Origin: Methanosarcina flavescens
GTDB taxonomy: Archaea; Halobacteriota; Methanosarcinia; Methanosarcinales; Methanosarcinaceae
Direction of reading: 5' to 3'
DNA: 64,000 nucleotides
Assembly: GCF_001304615.2 (NCBI RefSeq)
Contig: NZ_CP032683.1
Location: 2,852,001-2,916,000 of the forward strand
Under the pieces are notes generated by a model. It saw only the letters and a list, made by a program, of their open reading frames with translations. It made no database searches and was not told the DNA's origin. The translations under genes were made by a program, and so were the position numbers. Each line of letters begins with the position of its first letter. Positions within the stretch are counted from its first letter, which is position 1. This document shows positions 1-10,651 of the stretch, piece by piece.

Positions 1-2747
1 TCCTCTGGGGTTCCTTCGGCAATGATCTCTCCGCCTGCATTCCCGCCTTCGGGGCCAAGGTCGATGATATAGTCTGCGGATTTGATTACGTCTAGGTTGT
101 GCTCGATTACAACCACGGTATTTCCTTTTGCTACAAGCCCATTAAGGACTGCAATTAGTTTCTTGACATCATGGAAGTGGAGCCCTGTTGTGGGTTCGTC
201 AAGGAGGTAAATTGTCCTTCCGGTGCCCTTTTTAGAGAGCTCTCTTGTCAGTTTAATTCTTTGGGCCTCCCCGCCTGAAAGCGTTGTTGAGCTCTGCCCA
301 AGTTTGATGTAACCAAGCCCTACCCTTTTCAGGGTATCGAGTTTGCCTTTGATTGCAGGTATATTCTCGAAATGTTCGGCAGCTTCTTCTACAGTCATAT
401 TTAGGACTTCAGCAATCGATTTGCTCTTGTATTTTACTTCGAGGGTTTCCCGGTTGTAGCGCGTACCCTTGCACTCCTCACATTCAATGTATACATCAGG
501 CAGGAAGTTCATCTCTATTTTTATCATCCCGTCTCCCTGGCAGGCTTCGCAGCGCCCTCCTTTTACATTGAAAGAGAAGCGTCCGTTCTTATAGCCCCGG
601 ATTTTGGCTTCCTTTGTCTCGGCAAAAGCCTGCCTGATAGCATCAAAGACTTTGGTATAGGTTGCAGGGTTCGAACGGGGAGTCCTGCCTATAGGGCTCT
701 GGTCAATAACGATTACCTTGTCGACCTCAGAATCAAAAATCAGCTCGTCATACTCCCCTGGAGTTACATTTGATTTGTTTATTTTCTTTGCCAGGGCTTT
801 GTACAGTGTATCGTAAATAAGTGTGGATTTTCCAGATCCCGAAACCCCTGTAACCACGGTCAGGACTCCTATCGGGATATTCACATCTATGTCCTTAAGG
901 TTGTTTGCCCTGCACCCTTTAAGCCTGATGAACGAATCACTTTGCCTTCGAAGAGCAGGCGGCTTTATCTGTTTTTCTCCCGAGAGGTACTGGCCTGTCA
1001 GGGATTCCTTGTTCAGTTCAATTTCTTCAGGCGTACCTTCGGCTACCACGTAACCTCCGTGAATGCCTGCCCCTGGTCCTATATCGAGTACATAATCCGC
1101 AGCCCGGATGGTATCTTCATCGTGTTCTACGACTATAAGGGTATTTCCAAGGTCCCGCAGGGTCTGGAGAGTTTGGATAAGCCTTTCATTGTCCCTCTGA
1201 TGCAGCCCTATTGAGGGTTCGTCTAGCACATAGAGCACGCCCATGAGGTTTGAACCTATCTGGGTAGCCAGTCGGATTCGCTGTGCTTCTCCGCCTGAGA
1301 GAGTGCCTGAGCTACGGGAAAGCGTGAGATAGCCGAGTCCCACGTGCTCAAGGAAGCCAAGCCTGGATCGAATTTCCTTTAAAATCTGCTTTGCTATCTC
1401 CCTTTCCTTTTCCGAGAGATCAAGGTTTTCGAAAAATCGGATGCAGTCCAGAATTGAAAGATCGGTTACGTCCACAATGGATTTTCCACCCAGCTTTACT
1501 GCAAGCACTTTTTCCTTCAGGCGCCTGCCTTCACATTTCGGGCAGGGCTTGACCTGCATGAATTTCTCAAGTTCCTTGCGCCTGTATTCGGATTTTGTCT
1601 GGCTGTACAGCCTCTCAGACTGAGGAATCAGTCCTTCCCATGTTCCTTTATGAGACCAGTGGGCATCTCCGTTCTTCATGCTCATTTCGAACTGCATTCG
1701 TTCGTCCGAACCGTACATAAGCACATTGTACTGCTCATCTGTGAGAGCCTCAATTGGGGTAAAAATGTCGAACCCAAAGTGCTTTGCCACAGCTCCCAGA
1801 TGCTGACTCCGGTAACTGTCCAGGTAATTCCTGTAAAGAGCAACAGCCCCATCCGCAAGACAAAGTTTTTTATTCGGAATAATAAGGTCCGGGTCAAATT
1901 CCATCTTGAAGCCGAGCCCGTTACAGGCTTCACAGGCTCCAAAAGGACCGTTGAAGGAGAACATCCTGGGCTGGAGTTCTTCGAAAGCCATTCCGCAGAT
2001 CGGACATGCCATATTTGAGGAATAAAGGTGGTCTTTTCCTTCCGAATCAACCGCGATTAAAAGCCCGTCTGCCTTCTTGAGGGCGTTTTCACAGGCTTCT
2101 ACTAGCCTTGAGCGGTCTTCAGAAGGATCTAGCCGATCAATCACAACTTCAATATCATGTTTTTTGTAACGGTCGAGGGTGATCTCATCGTCAGTCCTGT
2201 GGATCTCACCGTTTACCCTAATCCGGGAGAATCCTTCGCTATTCAGTTCCCTGAAGAGATGCTGGTAAGTCCCTTTCTTTTGCCGGACCACAGGCGCGAG
2301 AATAGTAATCATGCCCTCGCATTCCCTGCTCAGGCTGTCCGCAATCTTTTCGGGGGACTGGGACTCGATTTTTATATTGTGGGTCGGGCAGTAAGGCGTG
2401 CCTATCCTTGCGAAAAGCAACCTCAGATAGTCATAAATTTCCGTAACGGTCCCGACCGTACTTCGAGGGTTTTTTGATGTAGTTTTTTGTTCAATGGAAA
2501 TCGCAGGAGATAATCCCTCTATGCTGTCTACATCCGGCTTGTTCATGAGCCCGAGGAACTGCCGCGCATAAGCCGAGAGTGACTCCACATAGCGCCGCTG
2601 CCCTTCGGCATAAATCGTATCAAAAGCAAGAGTAGATTTCCCTGAACCTGAAACTCCTGTAATAACAATGAATTTGTCCCGCGGGAGTTCAACAGTGATA
2701 TCTTTCAGGTTGTGTTCCCGTGCCCCTTTAATAATAATATTTTTCAT
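1..2747 (-). CDS. uvrA: excinuclease ABC subunit A, C-terminus cut by window edge
   Basis: UvrA is the damage-recognition ATPase of nucleotide excision repair. From the ATG at 2747 about 915 codons read without a stop to the window edge, so roughly the last 50 residues are missing. I see two Walker A motifs (GVSGSGKST near residues 31 and 637), two [12 protein letters not shown] signatures, and Cys pairs of the zinc modules (CPICG with CEAC, then CEAC with CEEC). The N-terminus ([17 protein letters not shown]) is typical. A GGGAGAAG ribosome binding site lies four bases before the ATG. UvrA is bacterial in origin but standard in Methanosarcina, where uvrB and uvrC usually lie nearby; they are not in this window. 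Confidence 0.97.
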   Translation of the reverse strand, partial: MKNIIIKGAREHNLKDITVELPRDKFIVITGVSGSGKSTLAFDTIYAEGQRRYVESLSAYARQFLGLMNKPDVDSIEGLSPAISIEQKTTSKNPRSTVGTVTEIYDYLRLLFARIGTPYCPTHNIKIESQSPEKIADSLSRECEGMITILAPVVRQKKGTYQHLFRELNSEGFSRIRVNGEIHRTDDEITLDRYKKHDIEVVIDRLDPSEDRSRLVEACENALKKADGLLIAVDSEGKDHLYSSNMACPICGMAFEELQPRMFSFNGPFGACEACNGLGFKMEFDPDLIIPNKKLCLADGAVALYRNYLDSYRSQHLGAVAKHFGFDIFTPIEALTDEQYNVLMYGSDERMQFEMSMKNGDAHWSHKGTWEGLIPQSERLYSQTKSEYRRKELEKFMQVKPCPKCEGRRLKEKVLAVKLGGKSIVDVTDLSILDCIRFFENLDLSEKEREIAKQILKEIRSRLGFLEHVGLGYLTLSRSSGTLSGGEAQRIRLATQIGSNLMGVLYVLDEPSIGLHQRDNERLIQTLQTLRDLGNTLIVVEHDEDTIRAADYVLDIGPGAGIHGGYVVAEGTPEEIELNKESLTGQYLSGEKQIKPPALRRQSDSFIRLKGCRANNLKDIDVNIPIGVLTVVTGVSGSGKSTLIYDTLYKALAKKINKSNVTPGEYDELIFDSEVDKVIVIDQSPIGRTPRSNPATYTKVFDAIRQAFAETKEAKIRGYKNGRFSFNVKGGRCEACQGDGMIKIEMNFLPDVYIECEECKGTRYNRETLEVKYKSKSIAEVLNMTVEEAAEHFENIPAIKGKLDTLKRVGLGYIKLGQSSTTLSGGEAQRIKLTRELSKKGTGRTIYLLDEPTTGLHFHDVKKLIAVLNGLVAKGNTVVVIEHNLDVIKSADYIIDLGPEGGNAGGEIIAEGTPE

Positions 2748-3698
2748 TTTTCTTCTCCCGGGTTTTATCCAGTAGAATTGGTTAGATGAGAATTTTAGTG
2801 TATGAGAATTTAATGTATGACAGTTTTAAGGTAAGAGTAAAGTCTGAATCAAGTCTGGATTTTACATTGAACTCTAAAAAACCCAGAAATAATATGAATT
2901 AATATGAACTTATGATTCTCAGGAACTTTTTGAAAATCTTAAAATTTACGTTTTCTTATCAAGTTATTCATTCAGACAGATAATTCTATGTGTTATTATA
3001 AATAATTAGTTATAATTGACTGACATTGATTTTATCCAGATTACACATGACAATTTTCTGATTCATATTCCCATTTTTTTCGATATACACAGCAGAATGA
3101 AGACTTGCTATTAATAGAGCAATATAGCAATGTGAATTTTAATAGAGCAATATAGCAATGTGAATATTAATAGAGTAATATAGCAAAGTGAAAGTATTAA
3201 GCAATTAACAATCGTTCTTTGAATATATGTTCAGCAAATCGGGATTACCGATAGTGAATTGTATGGTTTCTTATTCTCAATCTTATATCTGTTTGCGTTC
3301 AATACTTTCAGTTTTGAATAATGATTTTTTTCTACAAACCAACGTGAATAACCCTGTTAAGCCAGGAACTCATTCTCTAAAAATAACGAGGAAAAACATA
3401 GGAAAAAAGCAGGAAGAGCGGGATTCAAGCTTTTACATATAACGGATGGCTAGATTATATCTATTATATAAATAATTATCTGCATTAGAATATTTTAATA
3501 GATTTGAGTAAAATTAGTTAAGTGTCTTAATATCAGTATTTACTTATTTCATTAAAAGTATTCTCTTTGAGTACAAACGAGACCCACATGTAAATTGTGA
3601 AATAGATTTCTTAGAAAAATATACAAATCTATCCCTTTATCTTTTACGTGGGAAATAGCACTCCGATTGTAGACAAGATTTTTTAACAGAGGCTTTCA
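2748..3698. other. AT-rich intergenic region
   Basis: This is a 950-bp divergent spacer between uvrA and a lipoprotein gene. It holds a short tandem repeat (3112-3195) and otherwise only AT-rich sequence. A 71-codon open frame at 3227-3442 has no ribosome binding site and no recognisable protein character, so I do not call it. Confidence 0.6.
3112..3195. repeat. three tandem copies of a 28-bp AT-rich unit
   Basis: Units start at 3112, 3140 and 3168 with an exact 28-bp period. The first two are nearly identical (TAATAGAGCAATATAGCAAT core) and the third has diverged. There is no sign of coding function. It lies about 370 bp upstream of uvrA and 500 bp upstream of the lipoprotein gene. Confidence 0.85.
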
Positions 3699-4103
3699 AT
3701 GAAAAAAGTAGGCTTAATAAGTTTATTATTAATCATGCTGCTGATCAGCAGTGGATTTAGCGGCTGTATCGGACAGCAAAAATCAGCAGAAGATAATAAT
3801 ACATCAACCCCTTCTTACAGCGATACCCAGAGCGGTTGCCCCAGTTTATTGTCAATGATGTTCTGGTCGAGTCTCTGGCATAGACACGTAGTACCGAATA
3901 TCCATGCTGCAAAATCTTACTTAAACCCCGATTCTTCAAAAAGAACAGATATATCTAACCTCAATAAAAATATTGACGCAAAAAATCCGACAGAAACAGC
4001 AGAAAAAATAGGTAAGAATTCATTAATTTATGATACCGGAAGCAAATCAAAACCAAAAGTAAAAACAACCACCCCACGGATCAGGCGAGGCGGAAGACGT
4101 TAA
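3699..4103 (+). CDS. small secreted lipoprotein of unknown function
   Basis: A 134-residue protein with a lipoprotein signal: positively charged start, hydrophobic stretch at residues 5-18, and a lipobox ending in Cys23 (FSGC). The mature part is short, polar and low-complexity, with Asn/Thr/Ser after the Cys and a strongly basic C-terminus (RIRRGGRR). No enzymatic motif is visible. It stands alone between divergent uvrA and a convergent transporter gene. The ribosome binding site is weak (AGAGG about 6 bases before the ATG). The lipobox and charge pattern support a real gene; the function is unknown. Confidence 0.65.
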   Translation: MKKVGLISLLLIMLLISSGFSGCIGQQKSAEDNNTSTPSYSDTQSGCPSLLSMMFWSSLWHRHVVPNIHAAKSYLNPDSSKRTDISNLNKNIDAKNPTETAEKIGKNSLIYDTGSKSKPKVKTTTPRIRRGGRR

Positions 4104-4182
4104 CCATTATCTTAATCTTTTTGTGAGGTCCATAGCTTTTTACCTCAATTCTTTTACTTAAATCTTCTTTTCCCAGCGCTTC

Positions 4183-5229
4183 TCATTTATTATCAGCAGC
4201 CTGTGCACTTTGTTTTGACCAGTGTCCAGCCAGGAGAGCACCTGACAGGTTGTGCCAGATGCTAAAAATCGCGCCTGGAAGTGCGGCTGCTGCCGTGAAA
4301 TGCTTTATAGCAAGTGCGACACTCAGGCCGGAGTTCTGCATCCCTACCTCGATTGCAATAGTCCGGGCTTCGATCTCACTTAATTTCAGGGCTTTTGAAA
4401 TCCAGTAGCCACCAGCAAGGCCAAGCCCATTGTGCAGGATCACCGCGAGCAGGACCAAGGGGCCGCTCTGCTCTAGGTTTGCACTATTTGTCCCTATGAT
4501 TATGGCGACAATGATTACTATAGCTGCGGCTGAAATTGCCGGAAAAACTTCCCTGACCATGCTTATTCGTTTCTCAAAGAAATAGTTGATTGCAAGCCCT
4601 AGCACTACAGGCACGATTACCATATTTACAACACTGACCAGCATGCCTGTGACATCGACCTCTACAGTCTGACCTATAAAAATCCAGGTAAGGAAAGGAG
4701 TTGCAAGAAAAGCAAGCAACGTGGAGACCGACGTAAGGACTATTGAAAGAGCCACATCAGCCTTTGCTAAATAAGAAATCAAATTCGAAGCCGTGCCGCC
4801 TGGGCAGCACCCAAGCACAATCACACCAATCGCCAGGTCGGGAGGCAACTTCAAAACCGTGCAGACTATCCAGGCTGCAAAAGGCATAACAGTGTACTGC
4901 ATTAAAGTGCCCAGGAGAACTACTGACGGCTTCTTCAATACTGCAAGGAAACTGTTCACCGAGAGGGTAACTCCCATCCCTAGCATAATAAGGCTCAGAA
5001 TAGGCACAATAAGCCCCTGGTGGGGAGCAAAGTATTCAGGATAAGCGTATGCAACAGCAGACAAAAGTACTGCCCATAGGGGGAACAATGAGGTAAATTT
5101 TTTAAGGATCTCTTGATACACTATCTCACCAGGTTTGCAGGATAAAACGGCTTGCCCGAAGTATCTGGCAGAAAGTAAATCAATAAATTTCAGTAAATGA
5201 ATACACAAAGGTTTGCACATTATAAACAT
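4183..5229 (-). CDS. bile acid:sodium symporter (BASS/SBF) family transporter
   Basis: A membrane protein of up to 348 residues with about nine hydrophobic segments. Family motifs are present: CCPGGTASNLISYLAKAD in the middle and EVGMQNSGLSVALA in the C-terminal half, which carry the sodium-site residues of the BASS fold. It probably moves an organic anion with Na+; the substrate cannot be read from sequence. The first 35 or so residues are atypical. A GTG (the V of the EIVYQ stretch) just after a GGTGAG motif is an alternative start. No operon partners. Confidence 0.88.
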   Translation of the reverse strand: MFIMCKPLCIHLLKFIDLLSARYFGQAVLSCKPGEIVYQEILKKFTSLFPLWAVLLSAVAYAYPEYFAPHQGLIVPILSLIMLGMGVTLSVNSFLAVLKKPSVVLLGTLMQYTVMPFAAWIVCTVLKLPPDLAIGVIVLGCCPGGTASNLISYLAKADVALSIVLTSVSTLLAFLATPFLTWIFIGQTVEVDVTGMLVSVVNMVIVPVVLGLAINYFFEKRISMVREVFPAISAAAIVIIVAIIIGTNSANLEQSGPLVLLAVILHNGLGLAGGYWISKALKLSEIEARTIAIEVGMQNSGLSVALAIKHFTAAAALPGAIFSIWHNLSGALLAGHWSKQSAQAADNK

Positions 5230-5457
5230 GACTTTATTCTTTTGAAATGCCAGAAGAACTCAGAATAAATACTAGAATAAAGAATTCAATATGAGTGTTA
5301 TTATATAAATAATAAGATTATTCAAAAATATATTCTTTTTTCTACGATAAATAATAAAATTGTAATTAATTTTGAAATACAGTTTTTATATTTTTATAAA
5401 AATGGGATTTTTAGAGAAACTTTTAAATTTTTTGTGAACTGATATTTATTAAAATTT

Positions 5458-7405
5458 TTGTTTTCATTATTGATATTGAGAAAAGAAGAAGGTGAGACAT
5501 TAAAAGCCAAGACAAGATGTTCGATATTCTTTGGTTTAGCAGCTCATTTTTTATTGCTGGTTTTGATTTTATCTACAACATCAGTTGCTTCAGCAAATAA
5601 TTCTTCGACTATATGGCAGTGTGAGTATCAAAATTCTTCAATCATAGGACCGGATGCATATCAGAATTCCTCGGCTACAGGACCATATGCATATATTACT
5701 AATTCCGACACCGCTACTGTTCATATAATTGACACAGCAACAGATACTGTTATAGATACTGTGGATATAGAAACATCTCCCATCACATATGAACGGCATG
5801 TAGAAGAACCTTTTGGAGTTGCTATTACGCCTGATGGAACAAAGGTGTATGTGACACATTCAGGCAGTATGGCACATATGAATAGCAATGTTTCTGTAAT
5901 TGACACGGCGACAAATAATCTTACAGCAATAGTTAGTGTAAGAGGCAATCCGAAGGGGTTGCAGTCAGTCCAGATGGAACAAAGGCATATGTAGCGAGCA
6001 GTTATGGAACTCGTGGATTTGTCTCTGTAATTGATACAGCCACAGATATCGTTAAAACCACGGTAAAAGTAGGTAAGGATCCTCAGGGAGTTACAGTTAC
6101 TCCGGATGGAAAAGAGGTATACGTGGCGAATAGTGGAAGCGATACTGTCTCTGTAATTGACACCTCCAGAGATAAGCTTAAAAAACAGTATCTGTAAAAG
6201 AGAGATGCAAGTGTACATACGCTCCTAATGGAGTTACAGTCACCCCAGATGGATCGAAAGTGTATGTGACAAACTATCAGAGCAACACAGTGTCTGTAAT
6301 CGATACAGCCAAAAAAACCGTTATAGCTACCGTACCTGTTGGGGCCGATCCTTTTGGAGTTACAGTTGCGAGAGCAAAGGTATATGTGGCAAACTCCCAG
6401 AGTGACACTATCTCTGTAATTGATATATCCTCAAATAAGGTTATAGCCACTGTGAATGTAGGATGTAGCCCTAAGGAAATTGCAGCTACCCCGGATGGAT
6501 CGAAAGTGTATGTGACAAACTATCAGGGCAACACAGTGTCTGTAATTGATACAACCACAGACACTGTTATAGCCAATGTCAATGCGGGAAGTTACCCATG
6601 TTCCTTCGGGCAGTTTATAGGTCCTGTCCTAGTAGAGCAAGTGCTGCCTGTAGCAAACTTCAGCAGCAATGTCACAGAGGGTTATGCTCCTCTATCGGTA
6701 CAGTTTATAGATCTGTCAGAAAATGCGACTTCTGTAAATTGGGACTTTGGAGATGGAGTTAATTCTACCGAGCAAAATCCAGTGCATACTTATTCTGCAG
6801 CAGGAAACTATACTGTTAATCTAACTGCAGTTAATGAGAACGGCACAGATTCAATGGTTGCAACCATAACAGTTCTGGAAAAACCTGTTAGCCATTGGGA
6901 TTTTTCCCCTAAGAAGCCTGTTTCCGGGGATGTACTCAATATAAAAGGGAGTGCTTTTCCGGGAGAGAAGGTCGATGTATTTGTAAATTTCGAGACGACT
7001 GTTCCTGTCTCAAAAGGAAAATTTGAATATACTATTGATGAAATAAAAATCCCTGAGGGCCTTAACAACTTCTTTACGGTGGAAGCCGAAGGAGCCAAAA
7101 ACCTCAATGTGAGGGTAAAAAAGGTTATCTGGGTAACAAAAAGCTCAGAGGCTTCAGGGGATACTGCAATAGTATCTCAGTCAAACGTTCCTCCTGGAAC
7201 CTATAAAATAAAAATCGATGGAAATGCTGAGAAAAGGGTCCCAAAGGTTAATTTGAATATTACGGCTTCTCAGTAGGTAAAAGTTGATTCGAATGGGGAC
7301 TTCAATTACTTCTATGATACAACAGCTGTCCCCCCTGGGAATTTTAAGATAGATGTGGGAGGCATCAAGAAAGAAATAACCATTAAACCTAAGAAAGTAA
7401 TATAA
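5458..7405 (+). pseudogene. decayed YVTN beta-propeller / PKD surface protein
   Basis: The remains of one large exported protein in three frames. The first part (5458-5994) has a signal-like hydrophobic segment and YVTN-type propeller repeats. A missing G in the run at 5955-5958 shifts into a second frame, and a missing A at 6180-6185 shifts into the third, where the propeller resumes (YVTNYQSNTVSVIDTA). A PKD domain follows (PVANFSSNVTEGYAPLSVQF). An in-frame TAG at 7274-7276 is followed by matching sequence to a TAA at 7403-7405, and another PKD start (PVANFSS) lies beyond that. The only early start is a TTG; a GGTGAG ribosome site at about 5490 is not followed by any start codon. Either real decay or several sequencing indels; I favour decay because the lesions are of different kinds. 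Confidence 0.75.
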
Positions 7406-7486
7406 TCTGCACAGGAGTTTCCGGTGGCGAATTTTAGCAGCACCGTTGGGGATCTTGTTTCCCTGATGTTTAGTTTACAAGCAAGC

Positions 7487-7522
7487 ATGGGCAGTTCCAC
7501 CAACTGCCCATCTCCTTTTTTT
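7487..7522 (+). terminator. stem-loop followed by T run
   Basis: A perfect 10-bp stem (ATGGGCAGTT paired with AACTGCCCAT) with a 5-base loop CCACC, followed within a few bases by seven or eight T residues at 7515-7522. It lies just after the decayed surface protein and before the TlyA-type gene, consistent with a terminator for the former. Confidence 0.6.
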
Positions 7523-7769
7523 ACTAAACTCAATGTACACGCCCTGCTTTGTGACCTCGTTTATGACTGAACTCATGATGTCAGGTCTATTCCAGTTTTC
7601 AGGAAGGGCTATTTTTGAGAAATTCGAGCTTAAATTGGCTCAGCAGATGAACTATGATAAGATTCTGAAATTTAATATGCTTTTGAATCAACCAACAATA
7701 AGAAATGCTTTCTCTAGTTTGCTATACACCGACTTGCTATATATACAGGCTCTGCCGATACAATGCCCC

Positions 7770-8495
7770 ATGAGACTGGATGCATACCTTGTGGATATGG
7801 GCCATTTCAAATCAAGGGGGAGAGCCAAAGCTGCTATCGTTGCCGGAAATGTTAAGGTTAACGGAACGGTGGTAACAAAGGTCTCCAGAGACGTTTCTAC
7901 CGAGGATGTTATTGAGGTTGCCGAGGGGCTGGATCAGCCTCAGGGGTATTTCAAGCTCAAATTTATTCAGGAGGAAAGCGGGATTCTTAAACCCGGGGAC
8001 AGGGTGCTTGATCTTGGGTCCAGTGCAGGTGGATTTCTCCTTTTTGCTTCGGAAATTGCAGGCAATGTGAAAGGCATTGAGTTCAGCAGGGATTTCAGGA
8101 GTGAGCTTGGGAAAATCGCACACGAGAGGGAAAATGTCGAGGTGACATTCGGAGATGTTTTCACTATACCGCTGAACTTACTCTCAGAAGAACCTGTAGA
8201 TGTTATCCTCTCAGATATGACCCTTGAACCTGAAGATTCAGTCAAGGCTCTTTCGAGAGTGCTGCCTCTGCTGAGACCCGGAGGAAAGCTGCTCCAGGTT
8301 ATCAAAATCCCAAGGCGAAAAAATCCAAAACCCATCCTCAGTAAAATAGAGAATCTCGGGCTTGAAATTCAGCAGGTCATCAATTCCGAAAAACAGGAGA
8401 TCTATGTAGTCGCAAGAAAGCCTCTACTCGAAGAAGAAAAGCTGTCTGAAGAAAAAAAGCTGTCTGAAGAAGGAGAAAACAAGCTTTCCGAATAA
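7770..8495 (+). CDS. TlyA-family S4-domain RNA methyltransferase
   Basis: A 241-residue protein starting at the ATG at 7770 (MRLDAYLVDMGHFKSRGRAK). The open frame runs further upstream to 7533, but those 79 residues do not resemble the family. Residues 1-60 form an S4 RNA-binding domain; residues 65-210 form an FtsJ-type Rossmann methyltransferase with the SAM motif DLGSSAGGFLLFA and the acidic motif VDVILSDM. Family members methylate ribose in rRNA using SAM. The C-terminus ends in a short charged repeat (KLSEEKKLSEEGENKLSE), which looks like a local duplication. The next gene starts 25 bp downstream and may be co-transcribed. Confidence 0.88.
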   Translation: MRLDAYLVDMGHFKSRGRAKAAIVAGNVKVNGTVVTKVSRDVSTEDVIEVAEGLDQPQGYFKLKFIQEESGILKPGDRVLDLGSSAGGFLLFASEIAGNVKGIEFSRDFRSELGKIAHERENVEVTFGDVFTIPLNLLSEEPVDVILSDMTLEPEDSVKALSRVLPLLRPGGKLLQVIKIPRRKNPKPILSKIENLGLEIQQVINSEKQEIYVVARKPLLEEEKLSEEKKLSEEGENKLSE

Positions 8496-8520
8496 AAGGA
8501 ATACAGAGGTACTAGAACTA

Positions 8521-9189
8521 ATGGCTGCTAATGGAATAGAGGGTTCAGAAGATCCCTTTCCTGCAAAGCGAGAATACACAAAAATGCCAAACTCGCACCC
8601 GGATGCCGGAATTAGAATTTACGGCAGCGGAAAGCCAGTCCGGCTCTTTGTCGCGGGTCTGCACGGGAACGAGTGGAAAGATACAACTGAACTCTTGGAG
8701 AATATAAAGCCTCCAAAGACCGGTACTCTTGCCTTAATTCCAGTTGTAAACTGTGGAAAGTACGTCTCAACCCTGACCTCGGGTTATTATACAGGACCCG
8801 GAAAGAAAATCCTCAAGGCTATTGAAGAACTGAAACCCGAGATCTATCTTGAACTTCACTCATATTCCAGCCAGAACCTTGAAAAGCTTGCTGGAAAAAA
8901 CAGGCTTGAACTTATAGGGGTGCCTGCCTACAGCATTCTGAAAGACGGCGTGCTTCTTGGCTCGGTTTCTCCATGGATCAGGAGGAAGTACTTCCCAAAA
9001 GAAGCCCTCTGTCTCTCTCTTGAATTACAGAAAGGAAGTATTGAGTCGAAAAAATTTACAGCACGTATGCTTGAAATCCTGAAGGAAATTCAATCAAGAG
9101 ATGAGTTTATAGAATTTATGAAAAAAGAATTTCCTGCACAGGCTAAAAAGGCAATTGAGGATTACAGGCAGTTTTACGGGGAAATTTGA
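8521..9189 (+). CDS. DUF2119 family protein, zinc-carboxypeptidase-like
   Basis: A 222-residue conserved methanogen protein. The stretch FVAGLHGNEWKDTTELLE resembles the His-x-x-Glu zinc motif of M14 / succinylglutamate desuccinylase-aspartoacylase enzymes, and ELHSYS later in the protein could supply the third zinc ligand. The substrate is unknown, so a hydrolase role is inference. It lies 25 bp after the TlyA-type gene, in the same direction, and probably belongs to the same transcript. The starting ATG at 8521 has a weak upstream AGAGG. Confidence 0.75.
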   Translation: MAANGIEGSEDPFPAKREYTKMPNSHPDAGIRIYGSGKPVRLFVAGLHGNEWKDTTELLENIKPPKTGTLALIPVVNCGKYVSTLTSGYYTGPGKKILKAIEELKPEIYLELHSYSSQNLEKLAGKNRLELIGVPAYSILKDGVLLGSVSPWIRRKYFPKEALCLSLELQKGSIESKKFTARMLEILKEIQSRDEFIEFMKKEFPAQAKKAIEDYRQFYGEI

Positions 9190-9303
9190 GCTGGCTTTGA
9201 AAATACTTAAACAAAGGTGAATTAGCTCCTTAAAAAGATATACAAGCTATTATCAACTATTTATCAATCCATTTTATCTTTTTTTTACATTCAGTAATAC
9301 TAA

Positions 9304-10384
9304 TTAATTATTGTTACTTACTAGTTTTTTGAACTCTTCATCTGTCCATAATTCTTCAAAATCACTATCGTTTCTTGCGATTTCTTTGTACGATGAGTTA
9401 AGCTCAATTGCGTACTTTAAATCAGACATTGCTTGCTCCTTGTCATTGATAAGTGAAAAAACACATGCACTATCCTACGTTATTCCAAGCAAGTGAATAA
9501 TTGCAATCAATTTCAATAGTTTTATAATAGTATACTAAGCTCTCATTTAGCAGACTTTCATTAATCAGGAATTTATTAGGTACGCTTCCATCAAATTTAC
9601 TCATCTCAAAATAACAGCTCCCAATATAAAATAAAATAGTTTTTTCATTTTCATGATTTACAATGTGTTTAAACATTTTAATTGCAGATGCATATTGAGA
9701 TTTTCTATAGTATTCGAATGCAAGAGCTGTATATACGGCAGAGGATACGTTTTCCTCTACTGATTCAAGCCGAATTGATTTGTCAGAATATAAGATTGGA
9801 ATTGCTTTTTTACTACTATTAACATCCAGGAATAAAGGTGTTGTAGAAGATGTATTTGTGGATATTATATAAAATTCTGTAATGGTTTCACCTGTTACAA
9901 CCCTATGATCCCCTCCATAAATAACAAGATGGGCTCCAGTTTTTTTCCCTTTCTGTACTGCGTCTTTATCATCAGTTATTGGAGGTGAATCCAGAATTAT
10001 AGCGTTTATTGTGTTCCCCTCAACTTTTTCAATCTCGTCCTTAATTTTACCTGGAGTATACATATCTACTGAGTAACCTTGGGGACTAACTGCATAAAAA
10101 GGTGAGATTGCAACTATAAATCGGTCTTCTGGAGGCTCAGGAAAGAAAAAGCTTTCGTGTACAAAAAAAATGGCAGCTAAAAAGGCGGTCGATATTATAA
10201 TTAAGATCAGACCAACAGTGATTTGTTTAAAATGTAAATCTAAAAAATTATTGACCTTATTTTTATTCTGCGTATAATAAAACTTGGCTAAAAAAATATA
10301 TATCATTATAATAAAAATTGCAAGTAAGTTATATGGAAAGGGAAGTGAATTAACTAACTGTATAAAGAAGTCCTCAGGAGTCAC
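9304..10384 (-). pseudogene. membrane-anchored TPR protein with a frameshift
   Basis: The first 304 codons (10384 down to 9470) encode two N-terminal membrane segments (about residues 18-35 and 55-73), an extracellular or cytoplasmic alpha/beta region, then TPR units. The frame ends at a TAG (plus 9470-9472) inside a TPR unit, just after AWNNVG. Removing one base restores GYACVFSLINDKEQAMSDL and a typical TPR end (FEELWTDEEF) down to a TAA at 9304-9306. So one extra base breaks the gene, or the sequence has an error there. The function of the intact form is unknown. Confidence 0.7.
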
Positions 10385-10651
10385 ACTAACTTCTCCATTA
10401 ATAAGCTTATACCCCTCTGTTTTTCCTGAAGTCCAATGGATATATTAATTTAGCACTATATTTATTTATGCAAATATATAATAATCATTCAGAAAGTAAA
10501 AAGGGGTTTAAGGATAAGCTCGAACAAAGTAGAACAATAAGAGACATGTAAAAGAACAAAAGAGAATTAAAATAAGAAGGCTGCTGAATGGGATCTGCAG
10601 CTTTCCTTCTTGAAATTTTCTGAGTACTTCCAGTATTTATCTAACTTGTCT

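Noticed and set aside
3227-3442. 71-codon open frame upstream of the lipoprotein gene
   Set aside because: No ribosome site, no clear protein character, AT-rich background.
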